The notes beneath the pieces were generated by a model. The model made no database searches. It was not told where the DNA came from and saw only the letters and a list, made by a program, of their open reading frames with translations. This document shows, piece by piece, positions 21,251 through 31,303 of a stretch of 64,000 bases of DNA. Position 1 is the first letter of the stretch. Each line of letters begins with the position of its first letter. A program made the translations under genes and the position numbers. This DNA is from Pleurostoma richardsiae (Eukaryota > Ascomycota > Sordariomycetes > Calosphaeriales > Pleurostomataceae). The stretch covers positions 1 to 64,000 of the forward strand of contig JANBVO010000070.1 in NCBI GenBank assembly GCA_030052745.1, read 5' to 3'.

Positions 21251-21997
21251 ATGGAGCCTATCGACGTGAACGAACAGGGACCGGCCCCACAGATAGATGT
21301 ACGTTGTCAGTGATCAGAAGTGAGCTGGAATTTCTGACCTCGGTGGCAGGATGACTCGTCGAAAGGACTCGATTTTGAGCTCTGGCGTGTTACTCAGGTG
21401 GTGACGAGTGCGCGCCTACGCCTTGTTCAGTTTCAGGCTGCACTTGGAGAGACGCAACTCCAATGCCGTCGCTTAGCTCGCGAACGCGACGATCTGCAGA
21501 CGCTTTACGATGCCAAATCCGACAGCCTGCTCCAGGCCTGGGGCGAGTACAACATCATTAACGAGACGCTGCAGGAGGAAACCTCCAAGAGTCAGCAGTT
21601 GTCAGAGCTCGTGGCCCAGACAAAGCGTGATCTAGATGCTGAGGTCTCTCACCGGGAGACCATCGAGACCTGTCTCATTCAGCAGGACAACGTTATTGCC
21701 GACTACCGACAGTCGCTAGGAGAGAAAGACCAGGCCATCAAGCGACTCGAAGAAGACTGCGCACGGTACCTTGTGGTGATAACAGATCTCACTGAGCAGC
21801 TAGAAGAGCAGCGGGGCATCACAGAGCGGAGACATTGGCTGGAAGAGTCAGCAACTGCTTCAGGAGTAGAAGATACAGCTTCTACTCCCTCCCAGCCAGT
21901 TAGAGGTGGCGCAACCGTTCGGATCGACGAACATGTTGCCAGTGTCTCTCCGGTCGCCGAGAAGCGGCCCAACAGGAAGCGCAAGGTGAAGGCTTGA
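21251..21997 (+). CDS. Coiled-coil protein with basic tail
   Basis: Exons 21251-21298 and 21350-21997 around a 51-bp intron, phase 0, 231 residues. The body (about residues 20-175) is an almost continuous coiled coil rich in Glu, Gln and Leu (for example QLQCRRLARERDDLQTLYD), so dimerisation is likely. The last 50 residues are disordered and end with a KRPNRKRKVKA basic cluster that could be a nuclear localisation signal. There is no catalytic motif. It resembles the 15080-15683 product in design only. The role is unknown. Confidence 0.75.
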
Positions 21998-22893
21998 GGG
22001 GGTTGAGGGCCTGAGATCACAGAATTCTATTGGAGTAAATCATGTTTCGTGGCGAATCTGGTTCTGGTCTCTCTTTGCGGATTGGCTTCCGCTTGTCTCG
22101 TATGAACCTCTTACCGATGTCGAAAACGTGCCAGTTTCCGCAGTGAATATCGTGACTGTCTTTGAGGTAGTGAGCTTAGTTACTGTAATCGAAGACTCTG
22201 AAAGCGATATCATCGTCTGTGGAGTTCTCCGTTATGCCTGCGCGTATGTTTACTGCCTGATGCTTCCTAGGGAACGCGAGTCACTTACTTGAGGTGAGTC
22301 CTTTTATCAGTTCATGTAGAGCATTCCACACAGCGTCTGTCCCGACTCGAGCAACTTTAGTTGGTGCGAGTGGACGAGAGCCAGATAAAGTGGGGTGTGG
22401 CACGGGTAGGAGCCGGATCCTGCCTTCACCGTCCTACACTTCCTTCTAAGCCCTGACGTCCAAACAATCTCACAAACGGACAGCTATGTAGCCAACCTCG
22501 TATCAGCAGCCATCTTTTCGGTTTCTAGCAGCATATACTGCCACGATTGCCTTCTTCGTGAGCGGCCTATTGGCGTGGATGTCTGGCTGGAGAAAATGGT
22601 GTGCTACCGTGTGGCTTGCGGGCTCTAGCCTTGGTTACATGCTGATTGGCTCAGTGCAAGAATTACTTCTCACCCCCCCGAATGCCTCCTGGTTTCAAGT
22701 GTGGGACTTCGCCCCGATTTGTTGCACGAAAGAGGGATGCTACACTGAATCTTTTGACTCACCGAGGCAGTTCCGATGGATTGATAAAACAGCGGTAGCC
22801 AGATGGCGCAGGCTTGGAACCTTTTCACGACTCTTCAATCCGCTGACGTTTTAGTGCTATCAATAGTGCGCAAATCCAATCCGATCGCTGACC
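21998..22893. other. Intergenic, upstream of DUF3176 gene
   Basis: An open frame at 22558-22854 contains a possible membrane stretch but no good start or splice connection to the next gene. Probably promoter and untranslated sequence. Confidence 0.45.
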
Positions 22894-24385
22894 ATGACGG
22901 GCCAGACGTCATACATTCCAGTAAATCAATCCCGCAAGGAACAAGAAAGCTCGCCGTCGAGAGACTTGGGACGTTTGTCCGGGCAATGTGGTTGCTGGAC
23001 TACGTGGACTGACAACGGCTGGCTGGTCGAAATTGCGAGCACGGTACTGGGCATTTTGTTCGTCACAGTACTGGTTATTGTCTTACGTGTCTACGATGGC
23101 CAAAGATCTCCTCAGTTCGGTTCAGCCTTTGGATCGTCGCTTACATTGAACACCGTCGCTGCCATTCTCTCGACGGCAGCCAAAGCAACACTGACGTACC
23201 CTGTGGCTGAGTGCGTCAGTCAGTTGAAATGGTTATGGTTTTCTAAGGGCTGCCACCAGCTGGGTGATATGTCTATATTCGACAAGGCCAGTCGTGGAAT
23301 ACATGGTGGCTTCCAGCTACTTTGGAAGACAAAACTGAGGACATTTGCTGCCCTGGGCTCGCTCCTGATGGTATACGAGATTGCGATGGATCCGCTGTCG
23401 CAACAATTAGTTTCCTATACCTCAGTCAGAATTCCAACCCCAACGAACGCCACCGTTCCAATCGTTGCCACGTGGAGTGATACAATACTAGGTGCCCAAG
23501 GGGGAATGATCATAAGTGGTACAGGTCTGCTCTCGCCCACTACTTATTCATTTCGATTACCAGACTAAGAACGTGCAGAATCGAATGGAAGTGGATATAG
23601 TGACATCTCGACCGGTATGAAGGGTGTCATCCAAACCGGCTTGTACAGCGCAAATGAGTCAGTCCAGGATATTGCTCCAGCATGCCCCAGTCTCAACTGC
23701 ACTTTCCCGTCGTATTCGTCCCTCGCAGTCTGCTCGTCATTCGCGAATATCACCTCCCACCTCTTCTGGCAGAACGTTTCGACAGTTGATCCTATCAGCC
23801 CATTGCGCTGGGCTCTGTCGAATACATCGTACATTATAGCAGGGCAAGGATACTTTAACGCGAGCTCTGCGTCCTCAACCAACGAATCCATCGCGACGGG
23901 TAATCCTCAACTGCAGCTCTTGAGCTTTAACAACTCGATAGCGTTCAAGAATGTCGCTCTGCCGTTGGCGGATGTCCTAGTAATCTATGCAAACGGCATC
24001 GGAGGTCAACGCACTTTACCAGACGGGTCAATTGAAGCTGGCCATTTGACCTATGGCGCTATTGAGTTTATCTTGGAGTGGTGTGTCCAGGACTTCACTA
24101 CGGAGGTGGTCAACGGCATCGCCACGACATCACGCCATGGGGCGATAAGCAACTTCACAAACCCGGAATTCCTGACATCTCAAGTTGGGTCAGTCACCTA
24201 TTTGATCTATCCAGGTACTCATGCTAACACTTCGAGATTTCTCAACCGCATCCTTCGGGGATCCGTCGAGGAAGGTATGTTCAGCATTATCCAGATAATT
24301 TAAGCTCTCAAGCTGAGGTGGCGTAGATATGGATACACTTTGGTACGCGTCTTCGGACGCAGCACAAGCGTTATTTGAGCCATAA
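22894..24385 (+). CDS. DUF3176 family membrane protein, short C-terminus
   Basis: Exons 22894-23524, 23579-24274 and 24327-24385, introns 54 and 52 bp, phases agreeing, 461 residues. Family signature: a membrane segment (VLGILFVTVLVIVL, about residues 50-63), the conserved AKATLTYPVAECVSQLKWLWF block, FDKASRG, a second membrane segment (ALGSLLMVYEIAMDP) and then a large N-glycosylatable extracytoplasmic region with Cys-rich NCTFPSY. DUF3176 proteins are fungal integral membrane proteins of unknown function. Usual members run past 550 residues with a third C-terminal membrane segment; this one stops before it. It may be truncated, or the last exon joins sequences further right. The C2H2 array begins about 50 bp downstream. 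Confidence 0.75.
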
Positions 24386-24434
24386 AACGTATGGCAGTCA
24401 CACAGTACAAGCGAGATTTTTGCGCTCAGCCAAG

Positions 24435-25252
24435 GTGCATCAATGGAAACAATGCCCTTATTGTGACAGGATAGAGCCGCCAATGTCTTACGAGGAGCAT
24501 GTCAACACAGATCACCGATTCGAGAACTGCCCGGCGTGTGGGAATCCTACGGAAACTACTAGATTCAGCTCACACCTCATCGACATACATGGTTGGAAGA
24601 AATGCTATTATTGCGATACGGTCGCTGAGATGGAGGAACTTCGGCAGCATATTCTCCAAAGTCACAGCCAAACGGAGCCTTGCCCAGCTTGCCCCCAGTC
24701 ACAGACTGCTGCTGGTCTGTCATTCCATCTTCGCGAAGCTCACTCGTGGATCAAGTGTCCCCACTGCGACAAAGTGACACCGGGCGAGTCACTTCAGCAA
24801 CATGTCGAAGATCATCGTCCTGCAGAGGGCAGAGTTTGTGGCGAGGTATACCCCGAGGTTGAGATGCCGTCTCATCTCCGTACAGCACGTTCGTTCAAAC
24901 AATGCCCTTTCTGCTCGACGCTTGAGCCGGATGATGTAGTGCGACGGCACGTCCGGGAGTGCCCCTTTACTACTGCCCAGGAGTCCTCGAACGTTCCCAT
25001 GGTGAAGGGAACCATACAGGGGCTGTCTGTTCAGCCTCAGGCTCCGTATATTGTCTTTATCCAGGTTGTGATTTCCAAGGCTCCAAATCTGATGTCTCAA
25101 AGCATCGGCGTGTAAACCACCGTCGGACTGGCGAGTCCTCCTCCGTCAAAGAACCCCAGATACGTTGTGCCTATCCTCAGTGCAGCTATTCTTGTTCGAG
25201 GTCAAATATGTCACGACACGTACGGAAGCGCCACCGACCACGGGTAAGGTAA
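24435..25252 (+). CDS. Tandem C2H2-like zinc-finger array protein
   Basis: From 24435 to about 24990 the frame encodes seven back-to-back units of roughly 24 residues. Most follow C-x2-C-x12-H-x4-H, for example WKQCPYCDR..EEHVNTDH and WKKCYYCDT..RQHILQSH. One unit lacks its first Cys (RVC) and another its last His. Two further fingers (CLYPGCDFQGSKSDVSKH and CAYPQCSYSCSRSNMSRH) follow in a different frame at 25045-25252; no in-phase intron was found to join them, so a frameshift or unseen exon exists near 25000. The first in-frame ATG is 24484, inside finger 1, so an upstream exon is expected. The exon could begin at 24435 after a CCAAG acceptor. Short linkers and low basicity suggest a protein- or RNA-binding rather than classical DNA-binding array. 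Confidence 0.55.
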
Positions 25253-25701
25253 ATAAAAGGAGCGCCAGCTCTGGATCTCACAAGAGGTTCTGGAACGTGG
25301 GCACACTGCCAATACACGTATGCTATGGTACGTCGCCTTCTGCATCCAAAACCATCTAAGTGGTCCTGCTGTACGGAATGAGCGGCTCATGCTGACCATA
25401 CGCTTAGCGGCGTTATCGGCATGAGGATAGAGATCTATGGTTTGGAAGCCACGCCATTTCCCCGCGTCATGGAGCAGTAAAGACACTTTCTCGACTGGGA
25501 CAGGCCACAATCAGAACTCAAGGCTTTGATAAGCTTCTTAATACCCCGAGACCGTATTATACGGCGAAAGCTACTAATCTAATGCCATCCTACTATCCTT
25601 TCTTACTTGCTGTCTTTGTTGCACACTCCTCCTTGGTCTCAGGCATTCTGGTTGTTGAGCGGATTCGTTGCCACCGCAAGTAGAGCTGAAGCTTCCGAGC
25701 C
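25253..25701. other. Intergenic, convergent gene ends
   Basis: Nothing recognised between the C2H2 gene and the thioesterase gene. Confidence 0.5.
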
Positions 25702-26526
25702 TCACTGGCTTTCCCCGGACCACTTCGGGGCGACGAACAGCGCCTCGGCCTCTACCAACACCTCAGATATGTGCCCTGCCTCCACCAGCGTCTCAATACG
25801 CCCCTCGACCCTGATTTTCCTTCCCTCCCTCTCCCTTGTCTTCACTCGGACGACGATATAGTGCTGCACATACGTCGGGGCCTTGTAGTTGACGGTTAAG
25901 CTAGCCGTCACGACGACAGGGCGTTGCAGCGCCTCACAACAACAAGAGACGAAACCCTCATCGAGAATAGTCGCCAGAAGGCCCCCGTGGGCAATGCCTG
26001 GATAACTGCACAGGTCCAAGCCGAGATAGCATATCATGACGAGCGACTTGCCGCCTTCTTCGATCCATGCGAGGGGAGGAGTCCACATCCTTCCGTGGCC
26101 CTGGAGGGTCCGAAAGAAGGAACTTTGTGCGCGACGGTGGGGAAAGGTGTCGAGATGGGGTTGGAATTCTTGGAAACATGTCTGTGAGCGAAGCGCCCTC
26201 ACCAGAGGAAGACTGTTGATGATCTCTTCATTGGGCTTGTTCTCTGCGGCCCGGACCTGGCGGCCGGTTGAGAGGAAGCTACCCATAGTACGACTTGACG
26301 AGAGTTGCGGCAAAGACACGGCGAGCTGGAGGCTGCGAAGGACAGGATGAGTGAATGGGAGGTGGAGGGTTAGTTTCGGGCCCAGCGGTTCTTCTTGAGA
26401 GCCACTCTCTGGTTGCCCGCCTCCGAACTTGGCCGAGATGTGACCGGTCGACTGGAGGTCTACACACCCCACCATCCTCACTAACCCTTCCCTGGCAGTA
26501 AGATAAGGTGTTGCTCCACGAATCAT
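25702..26526 (-). CDS. Hotdog-fold thioesterase (4HBT/PaaI-like)
   Basis: The C-terminal 130 residues carry the hotdog signature PGIAHGGLLATILDEGF, where the conserved HGG and downstream Asp/Glu form the usual acyl-CoA thioesterase site, followed by beta strands ending VEAEALFVAPK. The family hydrolyses acyl-CoA or related thioesters. The segment EEIINSLPLVRALRSQ ahead of it is shared with fungal homologues, many of which are mitochondrial or membrane anchored. The N-terminus is uncertain. The open frame reaches 26526, but its first 80 residues do not resemble the family, and an ATG at 26286 gives a tidier 194-residue protein. A more typical N-terminal sequence lies in another frame just upstream. 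No introns are needed. Confidence 0.75.
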   Translation of the reverse strand: MIRGATPYLTAREGLVRMVGCVDLQSTGHISAKFGGGQPESGSQEEPLGPKLTLHLPFTHPVLRSLQLAVSLPQLSSSRTMGSFLSTGRQVRAAENKPNEEIINSLPLVRALRSQTCFQEFQPHLDTFPHRRAQSSFFRTLQGHGRMWTPPLAWIEEGGKSLVMICYLGLDLCSYPGIAHGGLLATILDEGFVSCCCEALQRPVVVTASLTVNYKAPTYVQHYIVVRVKTREREGRKIRVEGRIETLVEAGHISEVLVEAEALFVAPKWSGESQ

Positions 26527-26653
26527 GCCAGGGATGCATCATGCTCGGCCTGTTGGTGAAGTACGGTCTCTTACGCGTCCAACTAATGTGACAAAGTACC
26601 TACATTTACATAATTGACAGGCAGGAGCAGTACGTCGAACTTGTGCCTGCATG

Positions 26654-27466
26654 CTACAGGCTACTGACCACCCGTATCTCGGGGACCCGCCAGACCTGGT
26701 CGCGTCGCTTCTCCTCATTAACTCCCCTTCCGACGATAGCAGCGATTCTGCACAGTTCGCGCCGCCTGATAATACGAGCGCGCGATGCAGTCAGATCTTC
26801 AAAGAAATATACCAGAAAATCCACCTTTAACGTCAGGGTCTCAAGTCTCTGAAAGTGCCGGACGAACCGGACCCCTTCGCAGACCGAGGTCATCACCCAG
26901 CATGGCCGCAGTCCCCAGTTCATGGTCAGATGGCGGAGATTCCGCAGCTGGTTCAGCTCGAAGCTTCTGATCTCGACTGCTCGACCTGTCAGCCGCCCGA
27001 GATCTCTTGGTCTCAGACCGAAGAGTAACTTACACGCACGCATGATGTGGATGTCGTCCTTCAACCAGTTCACATAGGCCCCGCTGCTCCCATCGCCGCT
27101 CAGGCATATCAACTGGTATCCCAAACCGAATGAGCCAGATGAGTGGTCACTCCCTGGCTGTCTGATGAACCACTCCCGTGTCTCTCGACAGACATGCAGG
27201 ATGGCGGGCACGGGTCTTCGAAGCTCGTTGTGCTGTTTGTCGTTGTTCCAGACCCGGGCACCCGCGCCCCTTCTGGAAGGGAGGCCTCCCAGATCTGGAA
27301 GCGTAGCTCGGGAGGCAGAAAAGAGAAGAGGTGAAATTTCGATGGTGTGCAGGCATCGTCGCTGCGCTCGTCATCCAAGACCCGCGGTAGCTCCGACAGG
27401 GCGAGAGAATAGTCCCAATCCGATGTAGGAGTACAGGCAGTACTCAGTATGATGCGGTCCGGATTC
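26654..27466 (-). pseudogene. 2EXR-family gene, frameshifted copy
   Basis: This is a close paralogue of the copy at 32770-33562 in the opposite orientation. Its N-terminal part (TSDWDYSLALSELPRVLDD, FLPPELRFQIWEASLPEGAR) carries the 2EXR box, an F-box-like fungal domain. The rest (ILHVCRETREWFIRQP, LRHLTMNWGLRPCW) is in a different frame. At the junction this copy is one base shorter than its paralogue (CGGGTGCCCGGGTCTGG against CGGGTATACCGGGACTGG), near 27248, which breaks the frame. The downstream frame stays open to its normal end at 26654. The decay appears recent because only one break is visible. 2EXR proteins are abundant in moulds and of unknown function. Confidence 0.75.
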
Positions 27467-28449
27467 CGAGGCCAAGTGGTGGCAGTTCGCACGCAAGGAG
27501 AAATGGCTAGGACAAGGAATGACAAGAGGCATATTTCACGACTGCCGTCAAGATGGGACGTGTAAACTGCCGAGACACTGTCCCAGCACATACTCCCCGG
27601 GAGGAGGGTGCGCAATTGCCGTCGCGAGGATCCGACGGACTTGCCAGATCGATGTTAGCCAGCCCAATCCTGGGAAGACCACATCAACTGCATGCAGTCC
27701 TCACGGCCGTCAGCAGCTCGTAGCACTCTGGAAATAGCAAGAGAGTCGGCGACCACACACCCCGTGAAGGGATGGTGCCATAGCGAACTGAAGTCCTTCG
27801 CGAGATTTGCTATTGGCTCCATCAGCAAAAGATGCCAAACCCCTGCACCCTACGGGTGTGTGTCCTTGGCCAATCATCGTCTTGCCTTTCAGCTCGGGCA
27901 TAGGGTCGGCAGTGTAGTAGACGTGAGCAGTAACTTTGCAGCTTGCGTGTCTATCGCTTGCAAACAGGACCTCCATCGAAGCTGTCGCATTCATCACATC
28001 TATCGCAATACCACGCTATAGAAGCGCTACCCTGAGCTTGGCTGGCTGATACAATATAGGAACTCTCCGCTCCGAGATGCGTTACCGGAGGGTGTTCCAT
28101 GTTACCAGATCTCCGCGTTCCAAGCCATCGCCACAGCCATATACGCAAGGGGCCAATAGACACCCTACACTCCCCCAAACTGTACCTCTCGATTCTGCAG
28201 AGAGACCTCATCTGGCCTATGATATGGGACTGCCGTATTTCTCAGCCGCAAACATCCACACGGTAAACGCTTGTCTCGTTACGTACGATCTTCAAAGGCC
28301 TGTAGATTGTATTCAGCCTGCGCTTGTCGCGAGGGTCATGAAAACTATCTCTTCACTCGTTACTGTTTCTGGTGTTTGGGGTAAAAACTATCGGATCTTC
28401 GGATGGACTAGGCAGTCACCTATGTTAGTGGTAGTGCCCTTAATATTGG
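27467..28449. other. Intergenic
   Basis: Nothing recognised. A 160-codon open frame at 28077-28562 runs into the MITE and has no domain. Confidence 0.45.
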
Positions 28450-28643
28450 AGTCGAAGTGCCCAGTTTTGGGCCACCCCCGAACTTGGGCCACCTTTTCCC
28501 ATGCGAAACCCGGATTTCAACAGAATTCACCTAGTCAAGGTTTACTGTACTATATTCTGTAACTAATTCTTTTGATTTTAATGGAGTAGTTAAAATCCGG
28601 GCTACGTATGGGAAAAGGTGGCCCAAAACTGGGCGCTTCGACT
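28450..28643. mobile_element. MITE, 194 bp, long terminal inverted repeats
   Basis: The left end AGTCGAAGTGCCCAGTTTTG is matched by the reverse complement of the right end (AGTCGAAGCGCCCAGTTTTG), and pairing continues inward through GGGCCACCTTTTCCCAT to about 60 bp per arm. The left arm has an extra 17 bp (a duplicated GGGCCACC piece). The interior is AT-rich with no coding capacity. A TA follows the right TIR; the left flank reads GA, so a TA target duplication, as for Tc1/mariner or pogo elements, is possible but not intact. The element is non-autonomous. Confidence 0.85.
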
Positions 28644-29202
28644 AAATCATGTCTCGTCTAACGCTCGGGGTCTAGCGGTTCCCCTCAATGGACAGACAAG
28701 ACAAAAGGTTTGTAGCACCCGTCCGCGATATTCCGCCATAAGGAGGACTTTAAGAATTGGGCGTATTTCTGTATAGCCGCATGGAAGGTAGTAGACGGAG
28801 AGCGCGATGAGCTATAAGAAGTCTGAGGACGAAGCTATGTCTAACTCCGCCACTAGATTCTTTTCGTCACGCCAAAGGTTTCTTTGTGGGAAGAAGCAGA
28901 ATATGATACGAACGTGAATAGCTGTAGCTGCTCTAGGTCTCTTCTCAAACAAGACATTAACAGAATACTCGTTGCTACGCACATCATGAAACTATCTTAT
29001 GCGCGAGATGGAAAAGGGGTAGTCGAGCTCCAAGATAGTGCATGAAGAACAAAGTGGAGACTGCCTTGTCAACATGCAATTTAACATGACTTTGGTGCAT
29101 GTGCCAGGCCAGAAGTGGCTTAGGAAGATGGTTTGCGTCCATAAATAACAGTCCTGTGGCAGAGAGATCAGTAGGCTACACGTGGTTGCTATGCGCCAGA
29201 AC
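28644..29202. other. Intergenic
   Basis: AT-richer than its surroundings, no gene recognised. Confidence 0.45.
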
Positions 29203-30240
29203 TCACACTTTGATGGAGGGACAGGCCGCTGTCCGATTCACCAACTGCCGCATCTTAGCAACCAAAACGGTCACTTCCTCGGGGGACCATCCCAGTACCT
29301 CTGTACCGAGATACGTAGACAAACCATCGAGACTCGTATGAAGAAACGCTTGAAGCAGCGATCCTGCACGTTGCGATGTCGCGTCACTGGGCCAGACGCC
29401 GCACGGCATCGTGGTATCCTTCTCGACAAGGTCGACGAATCCGGCAGCTTCCATGCTTCTCTTCATCTTGTATCCACGAGCTATATCGAAACTGCAACCT
29501 GTCTTTTTCCCAGCTTCGATAAATAGCTCGCCCCACGCGTCGGCAATGTGCTTCTCTTCAGGCGTGAAGCTAGTAAACTCAAGTTTAGGATCCATCTCGA
29601 AATCCTGTATCCATCCGCCCGGCCTCAGGCAGCGGAACGCCTCCTTGTACAACTTTTCCCAATCACAGACTGAACCGTACAGGGCGCGTAGGTGAACGAA
29701 ATCGAAATAGTTCTCGGGCCAAGTCCAAGTGAGGTTCATGTCGTCTATCTCAAATTTCAGGTTCGGTGGGATCCATGTCGGCTGAATGGGGCTGATGTCG
29801 GTACCTATGACGGTAGTTCCTGGGAAGGCGTCCGCGAAGTCGATAGCCCATATTCCAGTTCCTGTTCCGACGTCCAGGACTCTGTGTGGATTTTCGCCGA
29901 TCGGGGCGAGAAACAACCTGTCCTCCTGCAAAACAGTCACCGCGTTGTGAAATAGATCGAGGCCATGGTTCTGCTGATCGTCGTTAGGAGCCCAGTAATT
30001 ATTTGTCACGGAGCTCTGGTAGGTCCGGCCCTGCAAGACTCGATACTGTCGTACGCTCGCGGTCAGGGACACAGTGGACGAGGCGATGTCCCCGCCAAAT
30101 GCGGAGTCAACATTATCGTCTTGCTCGAGACCTGGATCGACTAAGATAGGTGGTGCCTGCTCGGTGGCGGCTTGATTGGCTTCATCCTGCGGATTCGTTG
30201 CTAGCTGGACGGGTAATTCTGCAGGCGGACTGGAAGCCAT
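29203..30240 (-). CDS. LaeA-like SAM-dependent methyltransferase, intronless
   Basis: A single 345-residue frame from the ATG at 30240. It contains the family landmarks YWAPNDDQQNHGLD, motif I RVLDVGTGTGIWAIDFAD (from residue 120), GTDISPIQP, LKFEIDDMNLTWTWPENYFDFVHLR, CLRPGGWIQDFEMD and a C-terminal LGWSPEEVTVLVAKMRQ. SAM-binding residues are complete, so activity is likely; the substrate is unknown. It has none of the introns of the homologue at 15896-17326 and does not need any. The first 60 residues are acidic and disordered, as is usual in the family. It stands alone between a MITE region and a long non-coding stretch. Confidence 0.88.
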   Translation of the reverse strand: MASSPPAELPVQLATNPQDEANQAATEQAPPILVDPGLEQDDNVDSAFGGDIASSTVSLTASVRQYRVLQGRTYQSSVTNNYWAPNDDQQNHGLDLFHNAVTVLQEDRLFLAPIGENPHRVLDVGTGTGIWAIDFADAFPGTTVIGTDISPIQPTWIPPNLKFEIDDMNLTWTWPENYFDFVHLRALYGSVCDWEKLYKEAFRCLRPGGWIQDFEMDPKLEFTSFTPEEKHIADAWGELFIEAGKKTGCSFDIARGYKMKRSMEAAGFVDLVEKDTTMPCGVWPSDATSQRAGSLLQAFLHTSLDGLSTYLGTEVLGWSPEEVTVLVAKMRQLVNRTAACPSIKV

Positions 30241-31066
30241 TGTATAGCATGGGACATCTGTTGACAGCGCGAAGAATGCAATATAAGGAGAAGGAAGACG
30301 GAGTTCGGAAAACTGTCTTATAGGGGAAGCCCTATTATGTCATCAGCAAGCAAATTGCCCTAAGGCCAGGCTGCCAGTCGTTATGGAACTCGGACCGTCA
30401 GTGGAAGAATGATCATCCACATATAATCGAGATTCCCTCTGCTAGCTTAGGGAGCACTCAGTGGGTTGCGGGTGAGAGGAGATGAACCTACGGCCTGAAG
30501 ACGTTGCAAGGACTTACCCCCAGGCAAATCGGGTAGAAACGAATGGGTAGGCCTCGCCGACGATGAACCTGAACAACGCTAGTCTATCACTAGGGAATTA
30601 GTTAAGCCAAGGACGGAATAGGAGCGGATAACGCTGTACTCCTTACATGCACAACCCCCTTCTTAGTCATAGCAGACTGGTATAAGCCCTACTCTGTTAC
30701 GAATTCTATATCGAACTACCATTCCGGCAATTCGATTGATGTACCTTATAACGGACTGCCATCCCGCTTGACCCGGGGAGAGCTGAGCATCCAACTACGA
30801 TTTTGGCAGTTGACTGTCTTGCCCATTCCACATCATCAGTCGCGACGCTCTGTCAATCATGGCTTCCGACAATATCAACGAGGGAGGGGCCAAAATGTCC
30901 TTCCGCACCTTGACAAACCGAGGAGTTGAAGAGGAATCTTCTCAATTACTCTATCATATCATCACCGATACGTGACCGAGAAGCTCCTTCGCTTGGACAT
31001 GGCCATCTTCGTGTAGCTCGTCTCTCGACTCAAGCCATACCAGCTGGCTAACGTGGCACATTACTA
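30241..31066. other. Intergenic
   Basis: Promoter side of the intronless methyltransferase. No gene recognised, and stops are frequent in all frames. Confidence 0.5.
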
Positions 31067-31132
31067 AAGTCCCAATTCAAGTCCCAATTCATGTCCCAAT
31101 TCATGTCCCAATTCAAGTCCCAATTTTAGTCC
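31067..31132. repeat. 12-bp minisatellite, about five units
   Basis: Tandem copies of AGTCCCAATTCA with A/T changes at the first base and a divergent last unit (AGTCCCAATTTT). It lies 170 bp upstream of the RING-like gene. Confidence 0.85.
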
Positions 31133-31303
31133 CTGCCCATAGATTAAGGGACCTGATTCTGGCCTCATCTGACCTCACGGCACCAAACGTTCGGGCCTTA
31201 TTTTAGTCCTTCTCACCATATATGTATTGGCCTGTTCCTTCTAGTGCAGCGGTCCCTCCTTTCTAGAATCTGCGTTGTGCCTCACCGCGAAACCTTAGTC
31301 ACG

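Noticed and set aside
22558-22854. Open frame with a hydrophobic stretch upstream of the DUF3176 gene
   Set aside because: Starts with a non-ATG codon and cannot be spliced in phase to the DUF3176 exon.
28077-28562. 161-codon open frame running into the MITE
   Set aside because: The final third is MITE sequence and the rest shows no domain.
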